In this document: positions 8,976 to 18,942 of the stretch, piece by piece
How positions within the stretch are numbered: position 1 is the first letter of the stretch
Layout: each line of letters opens with the position of its first letter
Assembly (NCBI GenBank): GCA_020161695.1
Contig: JAIUOO010000006.1
Location: 62,001-126,000, forward strand
Source: Pseudomonadota bacterium
GTDB lineage: Bacteria; Pseudomonadota; Alphaproteobacteria; Rhizobiales; Phreatobacteraceae
Direction of reading: 5' to 3'
Length of the DNA: 64,000 nt
The notes under the pieces: model-generated
Databases searched by the model: none
What the model saw: the letters and a program-made list of their open reading frames with translations, nothing else
What the model was told of the DNA's origin: nothing
Position numbers and translations under genes: made by a program

Positions 8976-10355
8976 ATGTTCCTGCCCCTGTTCGGCCTGC
9001 TGGTGGTGATCACCATCGCCTGTTTCGTGATCGGCCGGAGCCGCTCGATCGCGCTCGCAGGGGTCAATTATTCGAGCATGCACTCGCGCCCCGGTTATCA
9101 TGGGTGGTGGCTGGCGCTGATGACCGCGGGGCCTGCCTTCATCGTCCTCATCGTCTGGTCCATCGCCGCGCCGCGCATCGTTCGCTCCATGCTGCTGTCG
9201 CGGTTCCAGGAGCAGATCTCCGGCTTCTCCACCGCGCAGATCGACGGCTTCTGGCGCGACCTTCAGGCGCTCGCCACCGGCGGCACGCCCGGCATCCGCG
9301 ACGCGCTGCGGCAGGATGCGGCGGTCGCCTTTGCCTCCCTGTGGAACACATCCAACATGGCGATGATCGCCGTGATGGCGGCCGCCGGCATCGCCGGCTT
9401 CCTCTACGCCTGGAGCGCGATCAGCCCGGCCTTCCGCGCCCGTCACAGTGTCGAGAAGCTGGTCAAGTTCCTGCTGGCCGCCTCGGCGACCATCGCCATC
9501 CTGACGACGATCGGCATCGTCCTGTCGCTGATCACCGAATCGATGCGCTTCTTCTCGATGGTCAGCCCCATCGATTTCCTGTTCGGCCTGACCTGGACGC
9601 CGCAGCAGATGGCGTTCCGCGCCGATCAGGTTGGCGGCAACGCGGCCTTCGGTTTCATTCCGCTGCTGACCGGCACGCTGCTCATCACCTTCATCGCGAT
9701 GATCGTGGCGGCGCCGCTCGGCATCATGGCGGCCGTGTACCTGTCCGACTATGCGACGCCGCAGATCCGTGCCGTCGGCAAGCCGGTGCTCGAGATCCTC
9801 GCCGGCATTCCGACGGTGGTCTACGGCTTCTTCGCGGCGCTGACGGTTGCTCCCTTCATCCGCACCACCGGTTCCTCGCTCGGCCTCGATGTCGCTTCCG
9901 AGAGCGCGCTCGCGGCGGGCGTCGTCATGGGCATCATGATCGTGCCCTTCGTCTCCTCGCTCTCGGACGACGTCATCAACGCGGTGCCGCAATCGCTGCG
10001 CGACGGCTCGATGGGCCTCGGGGCGACCAAGTCGGAGACGATCCGCAAGGTGGTGCTGCCGGCGGCGCTGCCCGGCATCGTATCCGCGCTGGTCCTCGCC
10101 ATTTCCCGCGCCATCGGCGAGACGATGATCGTGGTGATGGCCGCCGGCCTTGCCGCCAATCTCACCCTCAATCCGCTCGAAGCGGTCACGACGGTCACCG
10201 TGCAGATCGGCACGCTTTTGACCGGCGACCAGGAGTTCGACAGCCCCAAGACGCTCGCCGCCTTCGGCCTCGGCCTGGTGCTCTTCGTGATCACGCTCTC
10301 GCTCAACCTCGTCGCCCTGCGCGTCGTCAAGAAGTATCGGGAACAGTATGACTGA
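8976..10355 (+). CDS. pstC: Phosphate ABC transporter permease PstC
   Basis: 459 residues, longer than the about 300-residue enterobacterial PstC because of an extra N-terminal membrane and periplasmic part (about 1-190). The C-terminal half is a standard permease domain with the coupling motif around DGSMGLGATKSETIRKVVLP and helices containing GIPTVVYGFFAALTVAPF. It forms the inner-membrane channel with PstA. The stop overlaps the pstA start by 8 bases, so the two are translationally coupled. Confidence 0.9.
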   Translation: MFLPLFGLLVVITIACFVIGRSRSIALAGVNYSSMHSRPGYHGWWLALMTAGPAFIVLIVWSIAAPRIVRSMLLSRFQEQISGFSTAQIDGFWRDLQALATGGTPGIRDALRQDAAVAFASLWNTSNMAMIAVMAAAGIAGFLYAWSAISPAFRARHSVEKLVKFLLAASATIAILTTIGIVLSLITESMRFFSMVSPIDFLFGLTWTPQQMAFRADQVGGNAAFGFIPLLTGTLLITFIAMIVAAPLGIMAAVYLSDYATPQIRAVGKPVLEILAGIPTVVYGFFAALTVAPFIRTTGSSLGLDVASESALAAGVVMGIMIVPFVSSLSDDVINAVPQSLRDGSMGLGATKSETIRKVVLPAALPGIVSALVLAISRAIGETMIVVMAAGLAANLTLNPLEAVTTVTVQIGTLLTGDQEFDSPKTLAAFGLGLVLFVITLSLNLVALRVVKKYREQYD

Positions 10356-12186
10356 CGTCTCGCTTCCCCGGGTCGCCACCGATCTGCATACCAACGACCA
10401 GGCGCGCCGGCGGTTGAACGCTCGCTACCGCACCGAGTTCCTGTTTCAGGCGCTCGGGCTCGGCTCCCTGATGGTCGCCGCCGGCTTCCTCGTCATCTTC
10501 CTGACGACGATCGTCAGCCAGGCCATTCCGGCCTTCACGCAGAACTATCTGAAGCTGAACGTCGAGCTGAAGCGCGAGGACCTGAACCCGCAGAACGCCT
10601 CGGGCGCGGCGCTGGGGCAGGCCATCGGCGCGGCGAATTTCGACGCTCTCGTGAATGGCGGGCTGCGCAGCTACTTCCCGTCGCTGACCGACCGCACGTC
10701 GCGCCGCGCGCTCGGCAACATCATCTCGTCCGGCGCGCCGTCGATCCTGCGTCGCGAGGTCGTAGCCAATCCGGCCTGGCTCGGCACGACGCAGTCGGTC
10801 TACGTGCCGCTGGACGATAATGCCGATCTGTACCTCAAGGGCCAGACCACCCAGACCTCGGTTGCCCCGGGGCAGGGCGAGCTCGGCGTCTCCGGCACGT
10901 CGGGCACGGTGCAGCTCTCCTCGACGGTGACCAACTTCCAGCCGGTTCTTGCCGCCATCAAGGCGCAGCTGACGCAGGTCGTGTCCCGCCTCGACCGCGA
11001 CCTTGCCGGCCGTCTGCGCGTCATCGCCGGACAGGAGCGGGATGTCGCGGCGCTGGAGCGGGCGGTTCTGGCGGCTCCTGCAAGCGACCGCGAGCGGGCG
11101 CAGCAGCGCCTCGAGGCCGAGCAGCGCCAGCTCGCCGCCTCGCGGAACGAAGCCCAGCAGCTGCGCGAGCGGATCGCCGGCCTCAATGCCCGCATTGCCG
11201 GCGCCGACCGTTCCGAGGCGCTCGACAACACGATCTCCAGCTATTTCGTCCGCATCAACGGTGGCGTGATCAAGCTGACTCAGGTGCAGAGCGCCAACGC
11301 GACGGGCGAGGTGATCCTGCCGCCGTCCAGCACCAACGTCGCCAAGGCGGGCGACTGGCAGATCGTCACCATCGCCCAGCCGGAATCGAACCGCCGCATC
11401 AACGACCGCGAGATCATCTATCTCGACTCGCTGAAGGAGCGCGGCCTCGTGGAGCGCCGCATCTCCCGCGAGTTCTTCTTCGGCGGCGCCTCGCGCGAAG
11501 CGGAGATCGCGGGCGTCTGGGTCGCCATCGTCGGCTCGTTCCTGACGCTGTTCATCACGCTCGCCATCTCCTTCCCGATCGGCGTCGCCGCGGCGATCTA
11601 TCTGGAAGAGTTCGCCCCGAAGAACCGCATCACCGAGATCATCGAGGTGAACATCAACAATCTCGCGGCGGTGCCCTCGATCATCTACGGCCTGCTCGGC
11701 CTCGCGGTGTTCCTCAATGTCTTCGGGCTGCCGCGCTCGGCGCCGGTGGTGGGCGGCCTGGTCCTCGCGCTGATGACCCTGCCGATCATCATCATCGCCT
11801 CCCGCGCGGCGATCCGGGCCGTGCCGCCCTCGGTCAAGGAAGCGGCGCTCGGCGTCGGCGCATCGCACCAGCAGGCGGTGTTCCATCACGTGCTGCCGCT
11901 GGCCATGCCGGGCATCCTGACGGGCACGATCCTCGGCATGGCCCACGCCCTCGGCGAAACCGCGCCGCTCCTGATGATCGGCATGGTCGCCTTCGTCGTC
12001 GACAGTCCTGCCGGCCTCGCCGATGCGGCAACCCTGCTGCCGGTCCAGATCTTCATGTGGGCCGACTTCCCCGAGCAGGCCTTCCAGAACAAGACTGCCG
12101 CAGCCATCGTGGTGCTGCTGGTCTTCCTGATCTGCATGAACGCGGCGGCCGTGTTCCTGCGCAAGAAATTCGAGCGTCGCTGGTAA
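10348..12186 (+). CDS. pstA: Phosphate ABC transporter permease PstA, extended form
   Basis: 612 residues, about twice the classical PstA. One helix (about 36-58) is followed by a large periplasmic insert (about 60-385) that contains a coiled coil near residues 205-295 with many Glu, Arg and Gln. The permease domain then starts near residue 390 (VWVAIVGSFLTLFITLAISF), with the EAA-type coupling loop EAALGVGASHQQAVFHHVLP near 498. This layout matches the alphaproteobacterial PstA with a DUF3333-type N-terminal region. It pairs with PstC as the transmembrane channel. Confidence 0.88.
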   Translation: MTDVSLPRVATDLHTNDQARRRLNARYRTEFLFQALGLGSLMVAAGFLVIFLTTIVSQAIPAFTQNYLKLNVELKREDLNPQNASGAALGQAIGAANFDALVNGGLRSYFPSLTDRTSRRALGNIISSGAPSILRREVVANPAWLGTTQSVYVPLDDNADLYLKGQTTQTSVAPGQGELGVSGTSGTVQLSSTVTNFQPVLAAIKAQLTQVVSRLDRDLAGRLRVIAGQERDVAALERAVLAAPASDRERAQQRLEAEQRQLAASRNEAQQLRERIAGLNARIAGADRSEALDNTISSYFVRINGGVIKLTQVQSANATGEVILPPSSTNVAKAGDWQIVTIAQPESNRRINDREIIYLDSLKERGLVERRISREFFFGGASREAEIAGVWVAIVGSFLTLFITLAISFPIGVAAAIYLEEFAPKNRITEIIEVNINNLAAVPSIIYGLLGLAVFLNVFGLPRSAPVVGGLVLALMTLPIIIIASRAAIRAVPPSVKEAALGVGASHQQAVFHHVLPLAMPGILTGTILGMAHALGETAPLLMIGMVAFVVDSPAGLADAATLLPVQIFMWADFPEQAFQNKTAAAIVVLLVFLICMNAAAVFLRKKFERRW

Positions 12187-12219
12187 GCGGCCCCCGCGCC
12201 CTCAAGAGGATGTAAGCAG

Positions 12220-13041
12220 ATGAACTCGCTTCCCACGTTCGAGATCGCAGCGGCGGCCACGGCCAATGCGCCCGCGACGCTCGGCCGGCCGAAGATCACC
12301 GGCCGCAACGTCAATGTCTTCTACGGCGAGAAGCACGCCATCAAGGACGTGAACGTCGACATTCCCGAGCGCTCGGTGATGGCCTTCATCGGCCCGTCGG
12401 GCTGCGGCAAGTCGACCTTCCTGCGGTGCATCAACCGCATGAACGACACCATCGCCATCTGCCGCGTCACCGGCGGCATCCACATCGGCGAGCAGGACAT
12501 CTACGACAAGTCGCTGGACGTCGTGCAGCTCCGCGCCCGCGTCGGCATGGTGTTCCAGAAGCCGAACCCGTTCCCGAAGTCGATCTACGAGAACGTCGCC
12601 TACGGCGCGCGCATCCATGGCCTCGTGAGGAGCAAGACCGACCTCGACGAGGTGGTGGAAACCTCGCTGCGGAAGGCCAGCCTCTGGAACGAGGTGAAGG
12701 ACCGGCTGCACGATTCCGGCACGGGCCTGTCCGGCGGACAGCAGCAGCGCCTCTGCATCGCCCGCGCCATCGCGGTGTCGCCCGAAGTGATCCTGATGGA
12801 TGAGCCCTGCTCGGCACTCGACCCGATCGCGACCGCCCGCATCGAGGAACTGATCGACGAGCTGAAGCAGAACTTCACCATTGTCATCGTCACGCACTCC
12901 ATGCAGCAGGCGGCCCGCGTGTCGCAGCGCACAGCCTTCTTCCACCTCGGCGTGCTGGTGGAGGAGGGGACGACCGACCAGATCTTCACCAATCCGGTCG
13001 ACACCCGCACCCGCGACTACATCACCGGCCGCTTCGGCTGA
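12220..13041 (+). CDS. pstB: Phosphate ABC transporter ATP-binding protein
   Basis: 273 residues with all ABC ATPase motifs: Walker [10 protein letters not shown] (58-66), signature LSGGQQQRL (near 170) and Walker B VILMDEP (near 190) followed by CSALDPIAT, which is typical of PstB. It energises phosphate import through PstCA. The gene follows pstA by 33 bases, with AGAGGATG upstream of the start. Neither phoU nor phoB follows, unlike many pst operons. Confidence 0.95.
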   Translation: MNSLPTFEIAAAATANAPATLGRPKITGRNVNVFYGEKHAIKDVNVDIPERSVMAFIGPSGCGKSTFLRCINRMNDTIAICRVTGGIHIGEQDIYDKSLDVVQLRARVGMVFQKPNPFPKSIYENVAYGARIHGLVRSKTDLDEVVETSLRKASLWNEVKDRLHDSGTGLSGGQQQRLCIARAIAVSPEVILMDEPCSALDPIATARIEELIDELKQNFTIVIVTHSMQQAARVSQRTAFFHLGVLVEEGTTDQIFTNPVDTRTRDYITGRFG

Positions 13042-13060
13042 GGCCGACGGCCCGGTCATC

Positions 13061-13108
13061 GCCGCAGCACCCCGATGACGTGCTGCGGCAGGCGGGTTTT
13101 CCGGAAAA
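13061..13108 (+). terminator. Candidate terminator after pstB
   Basis: GCCGCAGCA (13061-13069) pairs with TGCTGCGGC (13081-13089) across an 11-nt loop. Shortly after comes TTTTCCGGAAAA (13097-13108), a perfect 12-bp palindrome. The pair lies 20 bases after the pstB stop and probably ends the pst operon, although the T-run is short. Confidence 0.5.
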
Positions 13109-13207
13109 TCCCCGGAATCCCGGCCGGTGGCCGCCGCTCTTCCGCCCCGTGGCGGCCCAATTCCCTGACGTAATCTCGGCGCTCCTTCCATCAGGAGCGC
13201 CGTTGCC

Positions 13208-14920
13208 ATGTCTTCCAAGGGCTTGATCCCTTCCCAGGGCCTGATCGTCCAGCGCCTGTCTCTGCTGCGCGCCGCCACCCCCTCGCGCCTTGCCATCGCC
13301 GCCATTCTCGCGATCGCGCCGCTTCCGGCGCTCGGCGCCGAATTCGAGGCGGCCTCGCGCATCGATGCCGTGACGGTGTTTCCGGACGGCGCCAGCGTCA
13401 CCCGCCGTTTCGTCGTCGACCTGCCGGCGGGCGAGCACACCCTGATCGTCAACGAACTGCCGGTCGCCGCCGATCCGGGATCGCTGCGCGTCGCGGGCGC
13501 GGGCGAGGGGCGCCTGACGGTCGGTTCGGTCGATGCGCGCCAGCCGCGCGTGACCGAGCGGCCCGACCCGGAGCGCCTGCGTCGCCTCGAGACACTGCGC
13601 GACGAGCGGCTGTCGCTCGACGACCGCATCTCGGCCGAGCGCGTTCGCAAGCGGGCCGCCGAGGCGCTGACGGCTCCCGGCACGCTCTCGGCCGGCGAGC
13701 GCGGCCTCAATGTCGGCGAGGCGCGGCTGGCCATGGCGGCGGCGCTCGAAGAGACGCTCGCCGCCGACCGCGCGATCCGCGAGGCGGAGCGCCGCCAGCG
13801 TGCGCTGGACCGGGAGATCGCGGAGGTGGAGGCGGGCCTGCGTGCGCAGCCGCCGCGCCGGCTCGAGGCGCGGGTGGCGGTCGAGGCTTCCGCGCCGTTC
13901 CGCGGCGAGTTGACCCTGACCTATTCCGTGCGCGGCGCGCGCTGGTCGCCCGCCTATGATGCGCGGCTCTCGACGAGCGGCCCCAAGCCGGCGCTCGAAT
14001 TGGTCCGCCGGGCCGAGGTGACCCAGCAGACGGGCGAGGACTGGTCGGACGTCGCGCTCACCGTGTCGACCGTTAGGGTCGCGCGCGGGGGCTCGGCCCC
14101 CCGGCTCGGCTCGCTGATCGTGCGGTTCGACGAACCGCGCGGCGGCGTCGGCGGCGGCGCCATGCTGGAGAGCCGCACCGAGCCGTCGCCGCGGGCGCTC
14201 GCCGCGCCGGCTCCGATCACCGCGCAGGACCAGGCCCTCAGGCGCGGCCGGGTGCAGGAGGCCGAGGCCGAGGTCGACATGTCCGGCTTCCAGGCGTCCT
14301 TCGCCATTCCGGGGCGCAGCAGCGTCGCCTCGGGCGACGGCTCGCGCGCGCTCCGCATCGGCTCCAGCGCCATCGAGCCGGAACTGGTCTCGCGGGCCGT
14401 GCCGAGCGTCGATCCGACCGCCTATCTCGAAGCGCAGTTCCGCCATGCCGGCGACGTGCCGCTGATGGCGGGCCGAATCGCCGTCTATCGCGACGGCATC
14501 TTCGCCGGCCGCCACCAGCTTGCCGCAGCGACGCGCGACGATCTCGTGACGGTCGGCTTCGGGCCGGACGACCTCGTGCGGATCGAGCACCAGATCCTGC
14601 GCCGGACCGACGGCTCGTCGGGAATCATCTCGACGTCGAAGACCGAGGAGCACACGTTCCGCATGGCCGTGCGCAACGGCGCGCGCAGCGCCCGGCGCGT
14701 GGTGATCGAGGACCGCATCCCGGTCAGCGAGGTGCAGGACATCACGGTCGAACCTCTCTCCGGCATGACGCCGCCGACCGCCCGCGACGTCCGCAACCGG
14801 CGCGGAATCGTGGAATGGAGCTTCGACCTGCCGGCCGGCGGGTTCAACGAGATCCGCCACGGCTGGCGGCTGCGCTGGCCCTCGGACCGGCAGATCCGGC
14901 CGGTTCAGGGCCGCTCCTGA
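13208..14920 (+). CDS. Mucoidy-inhibitor MuiA family protein (DUF4140/DUF4139)
   Basis: 570 residues with an N-terminal hydrophobic signal (near 34-47). A DUF4140-like segment starts RIDAVTVFPDGASVTRRF (about 55-130). A charged coiled coil follows (about 118-210), then a beta-rich DUF4139-like domain containing RGARWSPAYDARLS and, late, VEWSFDLPAGGFNEIRHGWRLRWP. This order is that of the MuiA family, secreted or periplasmic proteins of unclear role named after a Shigella mucoidy phenotype. It is preceded by its own 166-base intergenic region and is probably not part of the pst operon. Confidence 0.8.
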   Translation: MSSKGLIPSQGLIVQRLSLLRAATPSRLAIAAILAIAPLPALGAEFEAASRIDAVTVFPDGASVTRRFVVDLPAGEHTLIVNELPVAADPGSLRVAGAGEGRLTVGSVDARQPRVTERPDPERLRRLETLRDERLSLDDRISAERVRKRAAEALTAPGTLSAGERGLNVGEARLAMAAALEETLAADRAIREAERRQRALDREIAEVEAGLRAQPPRRLEARVAVEASAPFRGELTLTYSVRGARWSPAYDARLSTSGPKPALELVRRAEVTQQTGEDWSDVALTVSTVRVARGGSAPRLGSLIVRFDEPRGGVGGGAMLESRTEPSPRALAAPAPITAQDQALRRGRVQEAEAEVDMSGFQASFAIPGRSSVASGDGSRALRIGSSAIEPELVSRAVPSVDPTAYLEAQFRHAGDVPLMAGRIAVYRDGIFAGRHQLAAATRDDLVTVGFGPDDLVRIEHQILRRTDGSSGIISTSKTEEHTFRMAVRNGARSARRVVIEDRIPVSEVQDITVEPLSGMTPPTARDVRNRRGIVEWSFDLPAGGFNEIRHGWRLRWPSDRQIRPVQGRS

Positions 14921-15049
14921 CGCGCGGGAGCGCCGCTCGGCCGCACTTGCCTCTCGGTCAGCGATCCTTTATCCGCACCCTGCAAGGGCCCCGGCCGGAA
15001 GCGATGATCGCTCAGCCGGGGTTTGCCTTGCCGTGGAGGATGAAGAACC

Positions 15050-16339
15050 ATGGCAAATGTTGTGGTCGTCGGTTCCCAGTGGGGCGACGAGGGCAAAGGC
15101 AAGATCGTCGATTGGCTGTCGAGCCAGGCGGATGTCGTCGTCCGGTTCCAGGGCGGCCATAATGCCGGCCATACGCTGGTCATCGACGGCGTCACCTACA
15201 AGCTGTCGCTCCTGCCGTCCGGCATCGTGAGGCCGGGCAAGCTCTCGGTCATCGGCAACGGCGTCGTCATCGACCCGCACGCGCTGGTCGCGGAGATCGA
15301 GCGTGTCTCGGCGCAGGGCGTCGCGATCGCCCCCGAGACGCTGCGCGTCGCCGAGAACGCCTGTCTCATCCTGTCGCTGCACCGCGAACTCGACCAGCAG
15401 CGCGAAGGCGCCAGCGCCGGCACCAAGATCGGCACGACCGGTCGCGGCATCGGTCCGGCCTACGAGGACAAGGTCGGCCGCCGCGCCATCCGCATGACCG
15501 ACTTGTCCGATCTGTCGGCCCTGGGGCCGAAGATCGAGCGCCTGCTGGCCCATCACAACGCGCTGCGTCGCGGCCTGAACCTCCCCGAGATCGAGGCGCA
15601 GGCCATCTACGACGAACTCGCCGCCGTCGCGCCCAAGGTGCTGCCCTACGTCACCACGGTCTTCGACCTGCTGGACGAGACCAAGCGCGCCGGCAAGCGC
15701 ATCCTGTTCGAGGGTGCGCAGGGCACGCTGCTGGACATCGACCATGGCACCTATCCCTTCGTCACCTCGTCCAACACCGTTGCGGGGCAGGCGGCGATCG
15801 GCTCGGGCATGGGGCCGGGCGCGATCAACTATGTGCTGGGCATCACCAAGGCCTACACCACCCGCGTCGGCGGCGGCCCGTTCCCGACCGAGCTTCACGA
15901 CGCCGATGGTCGCACCATGGGTGAGCGCGGCCGTGAATTCGGCACCGTGACCGGGCGGCCGCGGCGCTGCGGCTGGTTCGACGCAGTTCTGGTGCGCCAG
16001 GCGGTGAAGACCAACGGCATCGACGGCATCGCCCTGACCAAGCTCGACATCCTCGACGTGTTCAAGGAGATCAAGGTCTGCGTCGCCTATGAACTCGACG
16101 GAAAGCGGCTGGATATTCTTCCCGCCGGCGCGGACGCGCAGGCGCGGGCAACGCCCGTCTACGAGACCATCGAAGGCTGGGATTCCACCACGATGGGCGC
16201 GCGCACCTGGGGCGAGTTGCCTGCACAGGCGATCAAATATGTCCGCCGGATCGAGGAATTGATTGGCTGTCCAGTCGCGTTACTATCGACGAGCCCGGAG
16301 CGTGACGACACGATTCTGGTGCGTAACCCCTTCGAGTAA
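15050..16339 (+). CDS. purA: Adenylosuccinate synthetase
   Basis: 429 residues, full length. The enzyme joins IMP and aspartate using GTP, the first committed step to AMP. Diagnostic motifs are WGDEGKGK (11-18, catalytic Asp13), GGHNAGHT (38-45, catalytic His), TTRGIGP-type [14 protein letters not shown] near 128, and [14 protein letters not shown] in the C-terminal half. The start ATG gives [10 protein letters not shown], as in other bacteria, with GAGGATG just upstream. It stands alone between a MuiA-like gene and a proline-rich membrane protein. Confidence 0.97.
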   Translation: MANVVVVGSQWGDEGKGKIVDWLSSQADVVVRFQGGHNAGHTLVIDGVTYKLSLLPSGIVRPGKLSVIGNGVVIDPHALVAEIERVSAQGVAIAPETLRVAENACLILSLHRELDQQREGASAGTKIGTTGRGIGPAYEDKVGRRAIRMTDLSDLSALGPKIERLLAHHNALRRGLNLPEIEAQAIYDELAAVAPKVLPYVTTVFDLLDETKRAGKRILFEGAQGTLLDIDHGTYPFVTSSNTVAGQAAIGSGMGPGAINYVLGITKAYTTRVGGGPFPTELHDADGRTMGERGREFGTVTGRPRRCGWFDAVLVRQAVKTNGIDGIALTKLDILDVFKEIKVCVAYELDGKRLDILPAGADAQARATPVYETIEGWDSTTMGARTWGELPAQAIKYVRRIEELIGCPVALLSTSPERDDTILVRNPFE

Positions 16340-16366
16340 GAGTTGAGGGGCTGAGAGCGAGTTTCG

Positions 16367-17932
16367 ATGGCCGACTATACGCCCCTCATCTCCCGTGCCG
16401 TTGGGGCATTGGCGCAGAACACCGGCGAGGCGCGACGCGCGGTCTATGAGCGGGCCCGCGCTGCCCTGCTCGCGCAGCTGCGCGGCATCAACCCGCCCTT
16501 GCCGGAAGAGCAGATCACCCGCGAGCGCACCGCGCTCGAAGAGGCGATCCGCAAGGTCGAGGCCGAGAACGCCACCGAGGGTCTGGACCAGCTTCTGGAA
16601 CGGGAGCTGATGGGCCTTGCGCAGCAGCGCACGACCCGCGCCGAACCGATCTCCATCGGCGGCGCACGCAGCGTCAGCGCCGCGGCGCAGGATGCCGAGC
16701 AACTCGGCGATGCCGCCGCTTCAACCCGCCGGGCCGCGCGCGACCAGCTATCGGTCGGCGCAGGGCGCCCGGCCGAGGAGGATCGCGTCGAGCCCGCGCT
16801 CGAGCCCACCAGTCCCTTCGTCAGCGCGAACGATGCCGGACGCGCGCCGATCCGCCCGCGCGTTTCCGTGCTGGGCGACGAGGAGGAGACGCCGCGCCGC
16901 CGCGGACGTGGCGGCCTGGTCGCCCTCCTGATCGTGTTGATTCTGCTGGGCGGGGCAGGCGCCCTTGGCTGGTACGTGGCGGTCTATCACCCCGAACGCA
17001 TCCCGCAGCAGCTGCGGACGATCGCCTCGGCGCCGCCACCGGCACAGACATCCGCACCGGCTCCCGCTGCCGATCCCGAGCGGCCGAAGACCTCCGACCG
17101 GGTGGGCGATGCTCCGGCACCGGCTCCCGGCGCGCCGCCGCCGGCCTCGCCGGCGCCGCGTCAGGTGGTTCCGGTCGATCCGCCGGCCGCCCCCCTGCCG
17201 CCGGTCGCAACTGATCCAGCCCCCTCCGACACGCCGCCTGCCGCCGACCCGGCGCCGCAGACCGCAGCGCCGGCACCGACCGCCCCGGCCCCCGCTGATC
17301 CCGCTCCGCCCGCGGCGCAGGCTCCGGCGCCGAGCCCGGCTCCGCCGCTGGTCCAGACACCTACCCAGCCGCAGACGACCGCCGGCAGTATCGCGCCCCA
17401 GCGCGCGGCCCTGTTCGAGGAAACGCCGGGCAATGCGGCGGGAACGCTGATGCAGGGTTCTGTCATCTGGCGCACGCAGACGGTGAGCGTCGGCCCAGGC
17501 CAGCCGCCGGATCTCGCCCTGGTCGGCGAAGTGACGATCCCCGAGCGGCGCATGGTCGTGACCATCACGATCCGCCGCAACCTCGATCAGACGCTGCCCG
17601 CCAGCCACACGATCGAGGTGCTGTTCGCCCTGCCGCGCGACTTCCAGTTCGGCGGCGTCGCGGAAGTGCCGGGCGTGCTGATGAAGGCCTCGGAGCAGGC
17701 GCGCGGCGTGCCGCTGGTGGGACAGGCCGTGCGGGTGACCAACGGCTTCTTCTTCATCGGCCTGTCGAGCTTCGACATGGACCGCAACACCAACGTGCAG
17801 GCACTGAAGACCCGGCCGTTCTTCGATATTCCGGTCCGCTACGATTCAGGCCGCCGCGGCATCCTGACCGTGGAGAAAGGCGCCACCGGCGATCGCGCCA
17901 TCGAGGAGGCGATGCAGGCCTGGGGCCAGTAA
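16367..17932 (+). CDS. Proline/alanine-rich single-pass membrane protein, unknown function
   Basis: 521 residues in four parts: a charged helical N-terminal region (1-135), an acidic linker, one transmembrane helix (184-206, LVALLIVLILLGGAGALGWY), a long proline/alanine-rich stretch (about 220-345) and a C-terminal domain (about 355-521) containing a beta-rich core. The topology suggests a cytoplasmic coiled coil, a membrane anchor and a periplasmic spacer carrying a folded domain. It begins 27 bases after purA and may share its transcript. Comparable hypothetical proteins occur in Rhizobiales; I do not know a function. Confidence 0.75.
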   Translation: MADYTPLISRAVGALAQNTGEARRAVYERARAALLAQLRGINPPLPEEQITRERTALEEAIRKVEAENATEGLDQLLERELMGLAQQRTTRAEPISIGGARSVSAAAQDAEQLGDAAASTRRAARDQLSVGAGRPAEEDRVEPALEPTSPFVSANDAGRAPIRPRVSVLGDEEETPRRRGRGGLVALLIVLILLGGAGALGWYVAVYHPERIPQQLRTIASAPPPAQTSAPAPAADPERPKTSDRVGDAPAPAPGAPPPASPAPRQVVPVDPPAAPLPPVATDPAPSDTPPAADPAPQTAAPAPTAPAPADPAPPAAQAPAPSPAPPLVQTPTQPQTTAGSIAPQRAALFEETPGNAAGTLMQGSVIWRTQTVSVGPGQPPDLALVGEVTIPERRMVVTITIRRNLDQTLPASHTIEVLFALPRDFQFGGVAEVPGVLMKASEQARGVPLVGQAVRVTNGFFFIGLSSFDMDRNTNVQALKTRPFFDIPVRYDSGRRGILTVEKGATGDRAIEEAMQAWGQ

Positions 17933-17981
17933 GGCCGCATCGCGCATCGCCGCATCGCGCGGGAGAAACCGCGCCAAAGAA

Positions 17982-18007
17982 AAAGGGAGGTCTCGCGACC
18001 TCCCTTT
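17982..18007. terminator. Bidirectional terminator between convergent genes
   Basis: A perfect 11-bp stem (17982-17992 with 17997-18007) and a 4-nt loop, with A-rich sequence on the left arm and T-rich on the right. It can end both the rightward proline-rich gene and the leftward rpoH gene. Confidence 0.85.
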
Positions 18008-18033
18008 GTTGTATCCGGCGCCGTGCGCCGCAA

Positions 18034-18942
18034 TCAGTGAGCGGCGAGTTGGGCCGGCTGTGCTGCCGGGCGCTCGATCTCGCGCATCGACTTGACCACC
18101 GCGTCCTGCACCTTCTCGAAGGCACGGACCTCGATCTGGCGGACGCGCTCGCGCGAGACGCCGAAGCGCTCCGCCAGTTCCTCCAGCGTGATCGGGTCGT
18201 CCTTCAGGCGACGTTCCTCGAAGATGATCCGCTCGCGCTCGTTGAGCACGCCGAGGGCGCGGGTGAGGGCGGCGCGACGGTTGTCGGTCTCCTCCTCGCG
18301 GGCGAGCACGGCCTCCTGGCTGTCGCTGTCGTCGGCCAGCCAGTCCTGCCACTCGCCATCGCCGTCCTCGCGGAGCGGCGCGTTCAGCGATGCGTCGCCG
18401 CCGAGGCGGCGGTTCATGTCGATGACGTCCTGCTTCTCGACGCCGAGCTTGGTGGCGATGATCTCGACCTGATCGGGACGCAGATCGCCGTCCTCAAGGG
18501 CCGAGATGGAGCTCTTGGCCTTGCGCAGGTTGAAGAAGAGCTTCTTCTGGTTCGCGGTGGTGCCCATCTTCACGAGCGACCACGAGCGCAGAATGTACTC
18601 TTGAATCGAGGCCTTGATCCACCACATGGCATAGGTGGCGAGGCGGAAGCCCTTCTCGGGCTCGAAACGCTTCACCGCCTGCATCAGGCCGACATTGCCC
18701 TCCGACACGACCTCGCCGATCGGCAGGCCGTAGCCGCGATAACCCATGGCGATCTTGGCCACGAGACGCAGGTGGGAGGTGACGAGCTTGTGCGCCGCCT
18801 GGCTGTCGCCGTGTTCGCGCCAGCGCTTTGCGAGCATGTATTCCTCTTGCGGCTGAAGCATCGGGAACTTGCGGATCTCGTCGAGATAACGCGACAGACC
18901 CGCTTCAGCGGAGAGGATGGGAAGAGATGCGACGTGAGCCAT
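18034..18942 (-). CDS. rpoH: RNA polymerase heat-shock sigma factor RpoH
   Basis: 302 residues from ATG 18942, which is preceded by AGGAGGG; the open frame upstream to 19107 is rejected. Region 2 contains YMLAKRWREHGD and the core-binding and -10 segments GNVGLMQAVKRFEPEKGFRLATYAMWWIK. The RpoH box appears as NQKKLFFNLRKAK, which separates it from housekeeping sigma factors. Region 4 carries ERFGVSRERVRQIEVRAFEK. It directs transcription of chaperone and protease genes after heat stress. Alphaproteobacteria often carry two rpoH genes; which one this is cannot be told. Confidence 0.95.
   Translation of the reverse strand: MAHVASLPILSAEAGLSRYLDEIRKFPMLQPQEEYMLAKRWREHGDSQAAHKLVTSHLRLVAKIAMGYRGYGLPIGEVVSEGNVGLMQAVKRFEPEKGFRLATYAMWWIKASIQEYILRSWSLVKMGTTANQKKLFFNLRKAKSSISALEDGDLRPDQVEIIATKLGVEKQDVIDMNRRLGGDASLNAPLREDGDGEWQDWLADDSDSQEAVLAREEETDNRRAALTRALGVLNERERIIFEERRLKDDPITLEELAERFGVSRERVRQIEVRAFEKVQDAVVKSMREIERPAAQPAQLAAH

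Noticed and set aside
7725..10394. 889-codon frame on the minus strand opposite pstS and pstC
   Set aside because: Composition is a GC artefact, and it would lie on top of two certain genes.
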